From CAINVV01 sp031432175 (GTDB taxonomy: Bacteria > Bacteroidota > Bacteroidia > Bacteroidales > Prolixibacteraceae), in NCBI GenBank assembly GCA_964358545.1, contig CAYHQN010000006.1, positions 1-64,000 on the forward strand: a stretch of DNA of 64,000 nucleotides, read 5' to 3'. Both the position numbers and the translations under genes were made by a program. Within the stretch, counting starts at the first letter, position 1, and the number at the start of each line of letters is the position of its first letter. Shown here piece by piece: positions 35,072 through 43,444 of the stretch. The notes under the pieces were generated by a model, which was given only the letters and a program-made list of their open reading frames with translations, was not told where the DNA came from and made no database searches.

Positions 35072-35926
35072 TTAAGCGTTAATATGTCTTTCAGCATGAT
35101 AGGAAGAACGAACCAGGGGGCTGCTTTCTACCATGCTGAATCCCTTCGTAAGAGCAGCCTCCCGGTATTTGATAAATATTCCCGGTTTTATATACTCCAC
35201 CATCCGCAGGTGATGTGAGGAGGGTTGCAGATACTGTCCGATGGTCAATACCCGACAGCCGGCATGAAGAAGATCATCCATTGTTTCGAACACCTCCTCT
35301 TCAGTTTCACCCAATCCAACCATGATGCCTGATTTGGGGACTATCCCTGATATCGCTATGATTTCCAGAACCTTCAGGCTCCTGTCATATCTGGCTATAT
35401 CCCTTACTTTTGGGGTAAGCCTTCTGACAGTTTCCATGTTGTGGGAGATGACTTCAGGTTTGGCATCAACAATCTTGTTGATTAACCCTGCATTGGCGTA
35501 AAAATCCGGGATCAGGGTTTCCATGGTAATGCCCGGATTTATCTTCTTGATTGTTTTAATTGTCAATGCCCAAAAATCGGCCCCTCCATCCGGAAGATCA
35601 TCGCGCGTAACCGAGGTGATCACACAATGCCTGATCTTAAGCGCCTGAATAGTTTCGGCCAGCCGAAGCGGTTCGTCCATGTCGACGGGATCCGGGATCA
35701 TATTCTTAACATCGCAGAACCGGCAGTTTCGGGTGCATTTTTCACCCAGGATCATGAAACTGGCTGTCGATGCCCCCCAGCACTCTGCCTTATTCGGACA
35801 ATTACCGCTCACGCAAATGGTGTTTAACTGCTGTTTGGCCGCCAGGTTCTTCAGGATGATATAATCTTTCCCCGAAGGGAGCGGGGTTTTCATCCAGTCG
35901 GGAAGTCTGCGAATTGGAATGGTCAT
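35072..35926 (-). CDS. lipA: Lipoyl synthase
   Basis: This 284-residue radical SAM enzyme inserts two sulfur atoms into protein-bound octanoyl groups to form lipoyl cofactors. The auxiliary cluster motif CVSGNCPNKAEC lies at about residues 38-49, the radical SAM motif CTRNCRFC at about 64-71, and the C-terminal RSSYHAE motif near 275. All hallmark residues are present and the length is normal. It starts 6 bp after the prenyltransferase gene ends, inside the long minus-strand operon. Lipoylated branched-chain keto-acid dehydrogenase is needed to make isovaleryl-CoA from leucine, which gives a plausible link to the upstream leucine genes. Confidence 0.96.
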   Translation of the reverse strand: MTIPIRRLPDWMKTPLPSGKDYIILKNLAAKQQLNTICVSGNCPNKAECWGASTASFMILGEKCTRNCRFCDVKNMIPDPVDMDEPLRLAETIQALKIRHCVITSVTRDDLPDGGADFWALTIKTIKKINPGITMETLIPDFYANAGLINKIVDAKPEVISHNMETVRRLTPKVRDIARYDRSLKVLEIIAISGIVPKSGIMVGLGETEEEVFETMDDLLHAGCRVLTIGQYLQPSSHHLRMVEYIKPGIFIKYREAALTKGFSMVESSPLVRSSYHAERHINA

Positions 35927-35932
35927 GAAGGA

Positions 35933-36871
35933 CTAAAAAAGTGTAATAAAAATTGCCAGGGCGAGCAGTGCATCAGTCAGCAGAACAGTAACTATGTTGG
36001 CACCCAGTGCCGGAATCAGTTTGTCGACGTTGTTGTAGAACTTCAACGTTGTTTTTGTGGCAATGAAAATGACAGGCAGAGGTAGCAGTCCAAGATAGAG
36101 CCAATAGGAGGAAACACCTGCCAAAGGCAGTATCAGGATAATGAGAAAAGTGGTAACGACTCCAGCCGCATAGACAAATGCTGCATTTTTATACCCAAGT
36201 TTGATGACCAAATGTTTTCTTCCACCTTGCTTGTCTGCTTCAGAATCAGGAAATTGGTTGAGCAATAGAAGCAAAGCAGTTAAAATGCCCGGGGGAATAG
36301 AGACCATGATTACCTCAAGTGGGAGCAGTGTAGCCAAAGGTTGAGCAGGGGTGGCAGTGAGTGCAATGAAAGTACCCAATACAACAAGAGTTCCGAGCGT
36401 TAATCCCGAAAACAGCTCTCCCAACATTAATTTAGTGAGTAGCGGAGTATAATATACAATGGAAAATGCTCCTGTCAATATGATGACAAACAGGGCCCAA
36501 TGCGCCACAATCCCAAAGTAAACTCCAATTAATCCTGCAATTAGAAGTGTGGCTATTGCAGCTATTAGGACTGACGACGGTTTAGTAAATCCGGAGTTCA
36601 TCATTCCGCTTCCTCCGCTAAATGGGGTTCTTTTCGTGTTTTTATCGATCCCGGTAAGGTGGTCCGAGTATTCGTTGAAAAGATTGACTGAAGCATGTGC
36701 CATGACCGTTCCGAAAATGACCAGCGCCGCATCAACCCAACGGATGGAATGGCCTGCAGGTAAATATTTATAGGCAAGAGAGATGCCGATAAGAACAAGG
36801 AGTACGGCCAGGACTAAAAAATTGGCCCTGATCTGATTAAGCCAAACCACTAATTTATTTGGTTGTTCCAT
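35933..36871 (-). CDS. menA: UbiA-family prenyltransferase, MenA type
   Basis: This 312-residue membrane protein has eight to nine hydrophobic helices and both aspartate-rich UbiA motifs: NLFNEYSDHLTGID near residues 63-76 and NQFPDSEADKQGG near 210-222. The first motif (Asn-x4-Asp-x3-Gly-x-Asp) fits 1,4-dihydroxy-2-naphthoate prenyltransferases of menaquinone synthesis. It would attach a polyprenyl diphosphate tail to an aromatic headgroup in the inner membrane. Its place directly downstream of mevalonate-pathway genes connects prenyl supply with prenyl use. Other UbiA substrates cannot be excluded. Confidence 0.8.
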   Translation of the reverse strand: MEQPNKLVVWLNQIRANFLVLAVLLVLIGISLAYKYLPAGHSIRWVDAALVIFGTVMAHASVNLFNEYSDHLTGIDKNTKRTPFSGGSGMMNSGFTKPSSVLIAAIATLLIAGLIGVYFGIVAHWALFVIILTGAFSIVYYTPLLTKLMLGELFSGLTLGTLVVLGTFIALTATPAQPLATLLPLEVIMVSIPPGILTALLLLLNQFPDSEADKQGGRKHLVIKLGYKNAAFVYAAGVVTTFLIILILPLAGVSSYWLYLGLLPLPVIFIATKTTLKFYNNVDKLIPALGANIVTVLLTDALLALAIFITLF

Positions 36872-36932
36872 GATAGTTGAAAGTTAAGGGTAAAACAATT
36901 ATTTCTTTTGGATGATACATGATCCTTTCCTT

Positions 36933-37838
36933 TTAAACGATAGTATAATCAAGATGATTCAATTTTAAGTAGTTTTCAGCTTTTAAGCGGTTGGGGGAAA
37001 AGGCAAGAAAGTATCCCCCGCCTCCTGATCCACAAAGTTTTAAATATAAATCTCCGCTCTCAATCCCATACGAAAAATATTTTCTCATGGTGTCCGGAAT
37101 CATTCTTTCGAAGTGTGAAAGTTGAAATTGGGAATATCTGGCAAGTTGGGTCGCAAAAGAACCAAAATCGTTGGCTATCAACGAACCAATTGTCTGGTTA
37201 ATTATGGGGATATATTCTTTGTCGATTATTTCGCGAAATTCAGGCTGATGGTAGTTTTTCGTGAATTGGGTGACCAGGTCGCTGGTATTTCCTGTTGAAT
37301 GGGAGTTGATCAGAAACAAAGAAAAGGTGTTGAAAAACGTTGACAGATCCGGCATTTTAACCGTAGCGTTTTTGTTTTCAATGAGTAAGGCTCTTTTGAG
37401 CAGAGAGGTAAGTGGATCTATCCCGGAGCTTATTCCGTGGAAACAAGCTTCAATTTCAGCAAGATAAGATTGGATTTTCTGATAATCATTGAGTGAGTTA
37501 TCTGTAGCATACCTGTTGTACAATGCAGCCGTAAGCGCACCGGAACTACCCAATCCGGACCCGGAAGGAATAGATGAGTCGAAGTATAATCCCTGGTTTA
37601 CCTCTTCCTGAAATTGATCCAGCCTGATAAAGCTGAATTTATTGCTGTTTAATATAAAATAGCGAAGCAAATTTTTTAATGATGTATTTGACCTGGCTTC
37701 CTCTGTTTTCAGCTTGCCAGCCTGACGATCTATCATCCTGAGCCGACCTGAGAAGCGGGAGTAGGGCATAGAGAGTGCCTTTGAATTCAACAGAATCCCA
37801 TACTCTCCAAACAGTAATATTTTTGCCGGAAATTCCAT
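36933..37838 (-). CDS. mvk: Mevalonate kinase (GHMP family)
   Basis: This 301-residue GHMP kinase opens with PAKILLFGEYGILLNSKALS, which matches the substrate-binding start of mevalonate kinases. The GHMP ATP-loop SIPSGSGLGSSGAL is at about residues 93-106, SGIDPLTS (catalytic Asp) near 141, and the C-terminal KLCGSGGGGYFLAF motif near 268. It should phosphorylate mevalonate to 5-phosphomevalonate with ATP. It starts 1 bp after the diphosphomevalonate decarboxylase gene ends and belongs to a run of mevalonate-pathway genes, which fixes the substrate with good confidence. Confidence 0.88.
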   Translation of the reverse strand: MEFPAKILLFGEYGILLNSKALSMPYSRFSGRLRMIDRQAGKLKTEEARSNTSLKNLLRYFILNSNKFSFIRLDQFQEEVNQGLYFDSSIPSGSGLGSSGALTAALYNRYATDNSLNDYQKIQSYLAEIEACFHGISSGIDPLTSLLKRALLIENKNATVKMPDLSTFFNTFSLFLINSHSTGNTSDLVTQFTKNYHQPEFREIIDKEYIPIINQTIGSLIANDFGSFATQLARYSQFQLSHFERMIPDTMRKYFSYGIESGDLYLKLCGSGGGGYFLAFSPNRLKAENYLKLNHLDYTIV

Positions 37839-37839
37839 C

Positions 37840-38946
37840 TCAGATTACAAATTCAGGGGTTAGTAACTTCGGTCCATTCCCGATTTTGTCATCAATCCAT
37901 TGTCCGTTTTCACAGTACCTCATCAGCTTATCCTTAACCAGCTGAAGCACCATCTCCCGCTGTTCTTCAAAATAGATCAGGTGAACATTTGGACCTGCAT
38001 CAATGGTGAAAAAGAGGTCAAGTCCGGTTGATTCCCTGAATTTTTTAATTTCTTCTATGATTTGCAGCGTATTTGGTTGGAGCAAGATTGCGCCTGCCGG
38101 GGAGGTCATTAACAAAGCATGTAGCGAAAGGGCTTCATTTTCCGCTATTTTAGCAATCATGTGGTAATTAGCCTCAGAAATCGATTTTATAAATTCGTTT
38201 AAATTACTGTTGGCCTGATTTTTCCTTCCTTCCCGGTAGGGATGAGCCGCCATCATCGCGTGCCCTAAACTACTTGACACCTGTTTTTCTTTGGAATTGA
38301 CAATCAGGATAGCATCTCTTGTCTGCTTTAGTCTGCTGGGCCCGTGCAAAGGGAATGGAGAAGCATACTCATCGGATGAGCCTTCAATGGAGGCTATTGC
38401 TCCCCAAGTGACGATACCACCATATAAAGAGCGGGTTGCACTTCCCGAACCGATCCGGGCAATGGCAGATGCCCTGCGGAAGAAATCCTCGTTACCCTGT
38501 TTCATTTTGGCAACAATTTGTTCCATGCTAACCAGACAGAGCGCCACTGCTGCCATGGAAGAAGCGGATGAGGCAATACCTGCAGAGTGGGGAAAATTAT
38601 TTTCACTGTGAAAGATCAATTTATAATCAGACAGAAATGGCATTTCTGTCTGTAAATGACTGAGTAGCTGATCTATTTTTTCCCCAAATTTTTGATTTAA
38701 CGCTCCATGGAAATAATATTTCATCCCTATCGCCGAATCCGCTTTGTCTTTTTTGCGGATGGACAAAAATGTTGTGGTGAATGAGTTTTCCAGGGTAATA
38801 CTTAAAGATCCGTTTTCAGGAAGCTGATTAGCCCTTTTGCCCCAATATTTGATCAGGGCAATATTGGCGGGAGCTCTCCAGCCTATTTTGATACTCTTTT
38901 CATCCATTTGTACAATATTCTTACTCGTGATCCCATCCATATTCAT
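37840..38946 (-). CDS. mvaD: Diphosphomevalonate decarboxylase
   Basis: This 368-residue GHMP-superfamily enzyme (ATG at 38946; the longer frame begins TTG) converts 5-diphosphomevalonate to isopentenyl diphosphate with ATP hydrolysis and decarboxylation. Characteristic motifs are APANIALIKYWGKR near 25-38, SLSITLENSF near 47, SAGIASSASSMAA (phosphate loop) near 118-130, RIGSGSATRSLYGG near 165-178, and FTIDAGPNVHLIY (catalytic Asp) near 316-328. All key residues are present. It is flanked by two other GHMP kinases in the same operon. Confidence 0.93.
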   Translation of the reverse strand: MNMDGITSKNIVQMDEKSIKIGWRAPANIALIKYWGKRANQLPENGSLSITLENSFTTTFLSIRKKDKADSAIGMKYYFHGALNQKFGEKIDQLLSHLQTEMPFLSDYKLIFHSENNFPHSAGIASSASSMAAVALCLVSMEQIVAKMKQGNEDFFRRASAIARIGSGSATRSLYGGIVTWGAIASIEGSSDEYASPFPLHGPSRLKQTRDAILIVNSKEKQVSSSLGHAMMAAHPYREGRKNQANSNLNEFIKSISEANYHMIAKIAENEALSLHALLMTSPAGAILLQPNTLQIIEEIKKFRESTGLDLFFTIDAGPNVHLIYFEEQREMVLQLVKDKLMRYCENGQWIDDKIGNGPKLLTPEFVI

Positions 38947-38973
38947 CAATTGTTAAAGTGCCGATTGGTTGAA

Positions 38974-39906
38974 TTAGCTTGCCAAAACAATTTCGCCATA
39001 TTTAAATATTGTTTGCAAGTTTTTATTGTTGAAGTAGTTGCGAATATATTCCTCTGATTGGTCCGATGCAACAAGCATGAAATCGCCTCCCCAGGCCCCG
39101 AGTGATTTCAGTGACCCTTTAAAATCATCGAAGTACAAAGACTTGACTGGTTCCTTGCGGATGATCCAGCCGATATATTCCTCATGCAGTTCCATCAGCC
39201 ATCGAAAAGTCTCCAGATTTTGTGCATTCTCCAACCCTGACGTCAATTCAGAGATAGCATGCAGGTCATTTGGAGTGACCATCGCAAGATCCAGCCCATT
39301 GATACTTTTTTGAGAGTTTTGCTTCCGGTTCAGGTAGACAAAATAGAGCTGCTGGTCAAACAACGGATGAAAATTTGCTTTTCTGAAGACGGGTCCGGAA
39401 TCCCTGGTATCATATATAATTGGGAAAGAAGATCTTGCACAGGCGATGTCATAACCTGATCCCTTGAATACCAATTTGTTCAATTCAAACGGATCACAAT
39501 CTGCCCAATAAGCGATATTTGAGATCAGGGTACTGCTTGATCCAAAGCCCCATTCTGGAAGGAAATCCATTGCCGAAATTACATGGTACTCTTTCGGTGA
39601 ATCGAGGAAATTGGGATTAAGGGTTTTTGCTTCAGACAGGATGCCGCAAAGTGTAGCCGAAATGTTCGTGGAATTGGTCTCCATTACCCGGAAACCGGGA
39701 AGGAGTATTGTTGAGGTAAACCAAAGGTTATCTTTAACTATTGACTTCCATCGGATCATAGATTTTCCCTCTTTCTCTTCTACTGTCAGTGACTGGCCAT
39801 ATTTCAGGGGCAAAGCCAGGGACAGCGCGCCCTTCAATACAAGATATTCGCCGGAGACCAATAGTTTGGCGCGTGATTCAAATCTTCTTATATCAATGGA
39901 GTTCAT
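38974..39906 (-). CDS. GYDIA-family GHMP kinase, probable phosphomevalonate kinase
   Basis: This 310-residue protein has the GHMP fold: KLLVSGEYLVLKGALSLALP at about 14-33, the loop LPEWGFGSSSTLIS near 114-127, and GSGYDIACARS near 147-157, the signature of the Bacteroidota GYDIA group. The final motif LGAWGGDFMLVAS corresponds to the GHMP third motif. The mevalonate operon otherwise lacks a phosphomevalonate kinase, so this protein is the natural candidate for that step; no classical ERG8 or archaeal phosphomevalonate dehydratase genes are seen. Its ATG at 39906 overlaps the HMG-CoA reductase stop codon (ATGA), indicating translational coupling. Confidence 0.75.
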   Translation of the reverse strand: MNSIDIRRFESRAKLLVSGEYLVLKGALSLALPLKYGQSLTVEEKEGKSMIRWKSIVKDNLWFTSTILLPGFRVMETNSTNISATLCGILSEAKTLNPNFLDSPKEYHVISAMDFLPEWGFGSSSTLISNIAYWADCDPFELNKLVFKGSGYDIACARSSFPIIYDTRDSGPVFRKANFHPLFDQQLYFVYLNRKQNSQKSINGLDLAMVTPNDLHAISELTSGLENAQNLETFRWLMELHEEYIGWIIRKEPVKSLYFDDFKGSLKSLGAWGGDFMLVASDQSEEYIRNYFNNKNLQTIFKYGEIVLAS

Positions 39907-41213
39907 CTTTCTATACAAATTTGTTTGAGATAATCCTCTACTGCCGCGTAGCTTACGGTTGTCCCGTTAAACTGGCTGATAACCCTTTCCCGCTCTGTGT
40001 GACTCACATGAAGCTGGTTGAGAATATTGAACAAGTGCATTTTCATGTGCCCCTCCTGAATGCCGGTGGTAATCAGGGATGCAATGGCCGAAAAGTTATT
40101 GGCCAGGCCGGAGGCTGCTGCGATCATCATCAGCTTCCGGGCATCCGGATAATTCATGATGGCCAATGTTTTTTCAATTACCGGATGAATCTGGGTAATC
40201 CCGCCAACTGTCCCAACCGCCAATGGCAGTTCAAGTTCGCACCTGAAAGTTTCATCCGTCAGTTGAATCGTCGTTAAACCCCTGTATCTCCCATCTTTGG
40301 AAGCATAGGCATGTACGGACGCGGCCGTTGCTCTCCAATCATTACCAGTAGCCAGGAGTACGGCATCCACGCCATTCATAATCCCTTTGTTGTGGGTTAC
40401 TGCTCTCGAAATGTCCAGGTTGGAAATGTCAACAGCCTGTTTGAACTTTGTTGCGAAAGCATGACCTGTCAGCTCCTTGTGCCACTCCGTCAGACTAGTG
40501 ACCGGACATTCAACAAAGCATCTGACGATACAATCAGGGGTATAATTGGAAAGTATAGACATAATGATCTGTACACTATTTTCACCGGAATTCAGTTCGG
40601 GCAGCTGCTTCAAAACAGCGGCAATGGTTTCGAGACAGCTGTTGATAAAATTGGCCCCCATAGCGTCTGCAGTTTCGAATGAAACATCTATCTGGTAATA
40701 ATCAGGTAGTTCTGATGTTTTATCGAGAAGTTGTATCTCTGTGATGCCACATCCCCTTTGTCTCATTTTCTCAGTCAATTCGTTGGTGGCGAGGAGTAAT
40801 TTTTGTCTGATTTCTGGAAATATTTTTGAAATTCTATTGGCGTTTCCTTTCCAGGTGAAATGTACCTGGCCCTTTTTGGCCATTGATTCTACAACTGCCC
40901 TGAAGCCACCCCTGGTGGCCCAGTATTTTGCCGCTTTTGAGGCTGCGGCTACTACAGAACTCTCCTCTGTAACGAAAGGTACCATGAAGGATTCACCATT
41001 GATCAGAATATGGGGGACAATGCCCATTGGAATAGGAAAGTTACCGATGTAATTTTCGATCATATCGCTGAACAACGCCTGTTGCTCCTTTCCGGGAGCG
41101 CAATAGTCATCAAAACTGTCCTCTTTTACGGCAGTCAAAGATGAGTTTTTAACGATATAGTTAATCCTTTGTAACCGGTCCAGTTTGGAAAAGCCGGCAA
41201 ATTGAGTCGTCAT
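39903..41213 (-). CDS. mvaA: HMG-CoA reductase, class II
   Basis: This 436-residue enzyme reduces HMG-CoA to mevalonate with two equivalents of NAD(P)H. It is the short bacterial class II type without a membrane domain. The catalytic set known from the Pseudomonas mevalonii enzyme is visible: Glu in VTEESSVVAA (83/84), Lys in HNKGIMNGVD (277), Asp in GNDWRA (293) and His in GIQEGHMKMH (390). It starts 1 bp after the isopentenyl-diphosphate isomerase gene ends and overlaps the next kinase gene. The window has no HMG-CoA synthase; HMG-CoA could come from the leucine genes in the same operon. Confidence 0.95.
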   Translation of the reverse strand: MTTQFAGFSKLDRLQRINYIVKNSSLTAVKEDSFDDYCAPGKEQQALFSDMIENYIGNFPIPMGIVPHILINGESFMVPFVTEESSVVAAASKAAKYWATRGGFRAVVESMAKKGQVHFTWKGNANRISKIFPEIRQKLLLATNELTEKMRQRGCGITEIQLLDKTSELPDYYQIDVSFETADAMGANFINSCLETIAAVLKQLPELNSGENSVQIIMSILSNYTPDCIVRCFVECPVTSLTEWHKELTGHAFATKFKQAVDISNLDISRAVTHNKGIMNGVDAVLLATGNDWRATAASVHAYASKDGRYRGLTTIQLTDETFRCELELPLAVGTVGGITQIHPVIEKTLAIMNYPDARKLMMIAAASGLANNFSAIASLITTGIQEGHMKMHLFNILNQLHVSHTERERVISQFNGTTVSYAAVEDYLKQICIER

Positions 41214-41214
41214 T

Positions 41215-42282
41215 TTAAGTGCTGCTATTTTTGTTCTGGATTTTCAATGTTAGAAAGCTTTTTGCCATATTGTATCCCTCAATCTGATCCGAAATAAACT
41301 GCTGAAGATCTGAATAATTACCCCTGCTGTATCTCAAAAACAGGGATGCCTGAGCATAAATTGCCGGGATGATTGATTTTTGTGTCAGGTAATATCCATC
41401 CAGATAATCGTGGATACCACCGGATATGATTAACTGGTTGCAGGCAATCTGATAACCATTGAGTACCATATTGTTAATGATGTCGACCATTTCGTTAGCT
41501 GTAACGCCAACATTCACAAATGGTTGATATTTTCTTGTTTGAATAGTTGAAGTCCGGCTGTTTTCAATCTTTGAAAAATTGGTTCCCCCGAAAGCGCCAA
41601 ATTCGATAGCTGCCAGGGGAAGTTGCATCAGCCGGTGTATGCTCTTTGGTCCGAATCCTTGCCCGACTTCTTTAACAATTATCTGGAAATCTGTTATCTC
41701 CAATAGTTTCTCGATGGTTTCAACAGGAGGATGGTGAATGATGTTACCCTCGGGCTGGATCCACTCCTGCAGTGGATTGACATGAATGATCAATCCATCC
41801 GCTTTTAGCCTGTCTACAAGACGACGGAGGGAATCAGTCTCTTTTTTTGCCAGGATCTCCTCAACCTGCGCAATTCCAAGGTTGGCAAAGAGTGGATAAT
41901 TGTCTCCGATAATCGGACGCATGTTAAAATCGTCGAATAGAGAATTGTCTGATAGCAACATTCTGCAGGAGCCCAGTCCCATACCCAGCCCGAATTCGTT
42001 ACAGGCCATCGCCAGATTTCGGTTGATGGCGCCGGAGAGGCCGTGTCCGCCTGTCATACTTGACACCCAGATTGGGACTTTCATTTTCTTCCCGGCAAAC
42101 GAAATTGGATCCGGGTCGCCTTTAGGAAACCCTGAAATCATCGGCTCATAGAAGAACCGGCTATCCAACTCATTGACGCCTGTTTGCGATTGAATTGCCA
42201 GATTGATATGGTCCGATTTGCGATCCATATTCTCCTGGGCAACCAATAGTCCGGATTCTTCTGCCTGAAAGACTGTTTTCAT
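41215..42282 (-). CDS. fni: Isopentenyl-diphosphate isomerase, type 2 (FMN)
   Basis: This flavin-dependent enzyme interconverts isopentenyl and dimethylallyl diphosphate. Conserved parts are RKSDHINLAIQS at the N-terminus, VSSMTGGHG (FMN contact), NEFGLGMGLGSCR, HVNPLQEWIQPEGN and the glycine-rich GAFGGTNFSKIE. The ATG at 42282 gives 355 residues; an ATG at 42228 (MDRKSDHI) gives 337 and matches the usual family start, so either is possible. It links the mevalonate genes downstream to the leucine genes upstream: the acyl-CoA dehydrogenase gene ends only 18 bp before the longer start. Confidence 0.93.
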   Translation of the reverse strand: MKTVFQAEESGLLVAQENMDRKSDHINLAIQSQTGVNELDSRFFYEPMISGFPKGDPDPISFAGKKMKVPIWVSSMTGGHGLSGAINRNLAMACNEFGLGMGLGSCRMLLSDNSLFDDFNMRPIIGDNYPLFANLGIAQVEEILAKKETDSLRRLVDRLKADGLIIHVNPLQEWIQPEGNIIHHPPVETIEKLLEITDFQIIVKEVGQGFGPKSIHRLMQLPLAAIEFGAFGGTNFSKIENSRTSTIQTRKYQPFVNVGVTANEMVDIINNMVLNGYQIACNQLIISGGIHDYLDGYYLTQKSIIPAIYAQASLFLRYSRGNYSDLQQFISDQIEGYNMAKSFLTLKIQNKNSST

Positions 42283-42300
42283 GAAGAGAGTCAATTAAAT

Positions 42301-43443
42301 CTATACAATATGGCGTGAAATGACCATTTTAAGAATTTCAGAGGTCCCTTCACCAATCTGAAGCAACCGCTGATCGCGGTAAAATCTTTCGATATGGTTT
42401 TCACGCAAGAATCCGTAGGCACCATGAATCTGAAGTGATTCATCAGAAACCTCCTTGGCTATCTCGGAACAATAGAGTTTCGAAATTGCTGCCTGTTTGG
42501 CAAATGGTAATCCTGCATCTTTTAAGCGGCAGGCATGGTAAAGGGTATTTCTTGCCAACTCAATTTTTTTGGCCATCTCGGCCAGTTTGAACGATATAGC
42601 CTGAAATTCCACCAGTTTTTTCCCGAATTGTTTACGTTTTTTGGCATATTCTACAGCCATTTCAAAGGCTCCCTGAGCAAGTCCGAGCCCTATGGCCGCA
42701 ATAGAAAGTCTGCCGGCATCAAGGGTCGAAAGCATGATTTTCATCCCTTCACCCCGGTTTCCAAGCAGGTTGGCAGCGGGAACGATACAATTGTCAAAAT
42801 TTAATTTGCCGTTATCCACTGCCCGCCACATCAACTTCCCCTTAATCGGTTCGGTGGAATATCCGGGAATGGAGCGATCTACCAATATGACGGATAGTTC
42901 CTTCTCCCCGTTCTTCAAATCCGTGATAGCCTGAAGCGTTATACCGGCGGCAATTGCCGAGGAGCTGTTGGTGATAAATACCTTGGAACCGTTGATGATC
43001 CATTGATCCTGCACCAGCCTTGCTTCGGTTTCAACCCCTTTGGCATCAGAACCTGCATTGGTTTCTGTCAGTCCAAATGCCCATGTTTTCCTGCCTGTAC
43101 ACAACCCGGGCAGGTATTTCAGCCGTTGTTCCTCGGTTCCATAGTGATAGATCGGGGCAATTCCCAGCGAGTTGTGTGCTGCCACTGTAGCTGCAGGTGA
43201 GCTGTCGACCCGTGCCATCTCTTCAATCGCGATAATGTAGTAGAGATAGTCGAGCCCCTGGCCCCCATACGCTTTAGGCAGGGTAATGCCAAACAACCCG
43301 GCTTCACCCATCTTTTGAGCCAATTCCACAGGAAACTCCTCTTTTTTATCCTGTTCAATGGCAATAGGTTTGATTACGAGCTCTGAAAATGCCCTGATCC
43401 TTTTTCTGTATTCAATTGTACAGTTTTCTAATAATTCATTCAT
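42301..43443 (-). CDS. Acyl-CoA dehydrogenase, short-chain type active site
   Basis: This 380-residue flavoprotein is a standard acyl-CoA dehydrogenase: KAYGGQGLDYLYYIIAIEEM near 56, AFGLTETNAGSDAKG near 115-130, FITNSS, the FAD-contact RKQFGKKLVEFQ near 264, and the C-terminal LLQIGEGTSEILKMVIS. The Glu of IGEGTSEI is the catalytic base of short-chain enzymes. Isovaleryl-CoA dehydrogenases usually lack it and use a Glu in an earlier helix, where this protein has LDAGRLSIAA without Glu. Operon context suggests oxidation of isovaleryl-CoA to methylcrotonyl-CoA, but active-site layout points to a generic short- or branched-chain substrate. Gaps to both neighbours are under 20 bp. Confidence 0.9.
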   Translation of the reverse strand: MNELLENCTIEYRKRIRAFSELVIKPIAIEQDKKEEFPVELAQKMGEAGLFGITLPKAYGGQGLDYLYYIIAIEEMARVDSSPAATVAAHNSLGIAPIYHYGTEEQRLKYLPGLCTGRKTWAFGLTETNAGSDAKGVETEARLVQDQWIINGSKVFITNSSSAIAAGITLQAITDLKNGEKELSVILVDRSIPGYSTEPIKGKLMWRAVDNGKLNFDNCIVPAANLLGNRGEGMKIMLSTLDAGRLSIAAIGLGLAQGAFEMAVEYAKKRKQFGKKLVEFQAISFKLAEMAKKIELARNTLYHACRLKDAGLPFAKQAAISKLYCSEIAKEVSDESLQIHGAYGFLRENHIERFYRDQRLLQIGEGTSEILKMVISRHIV

Positions 43444-43444
43444 T

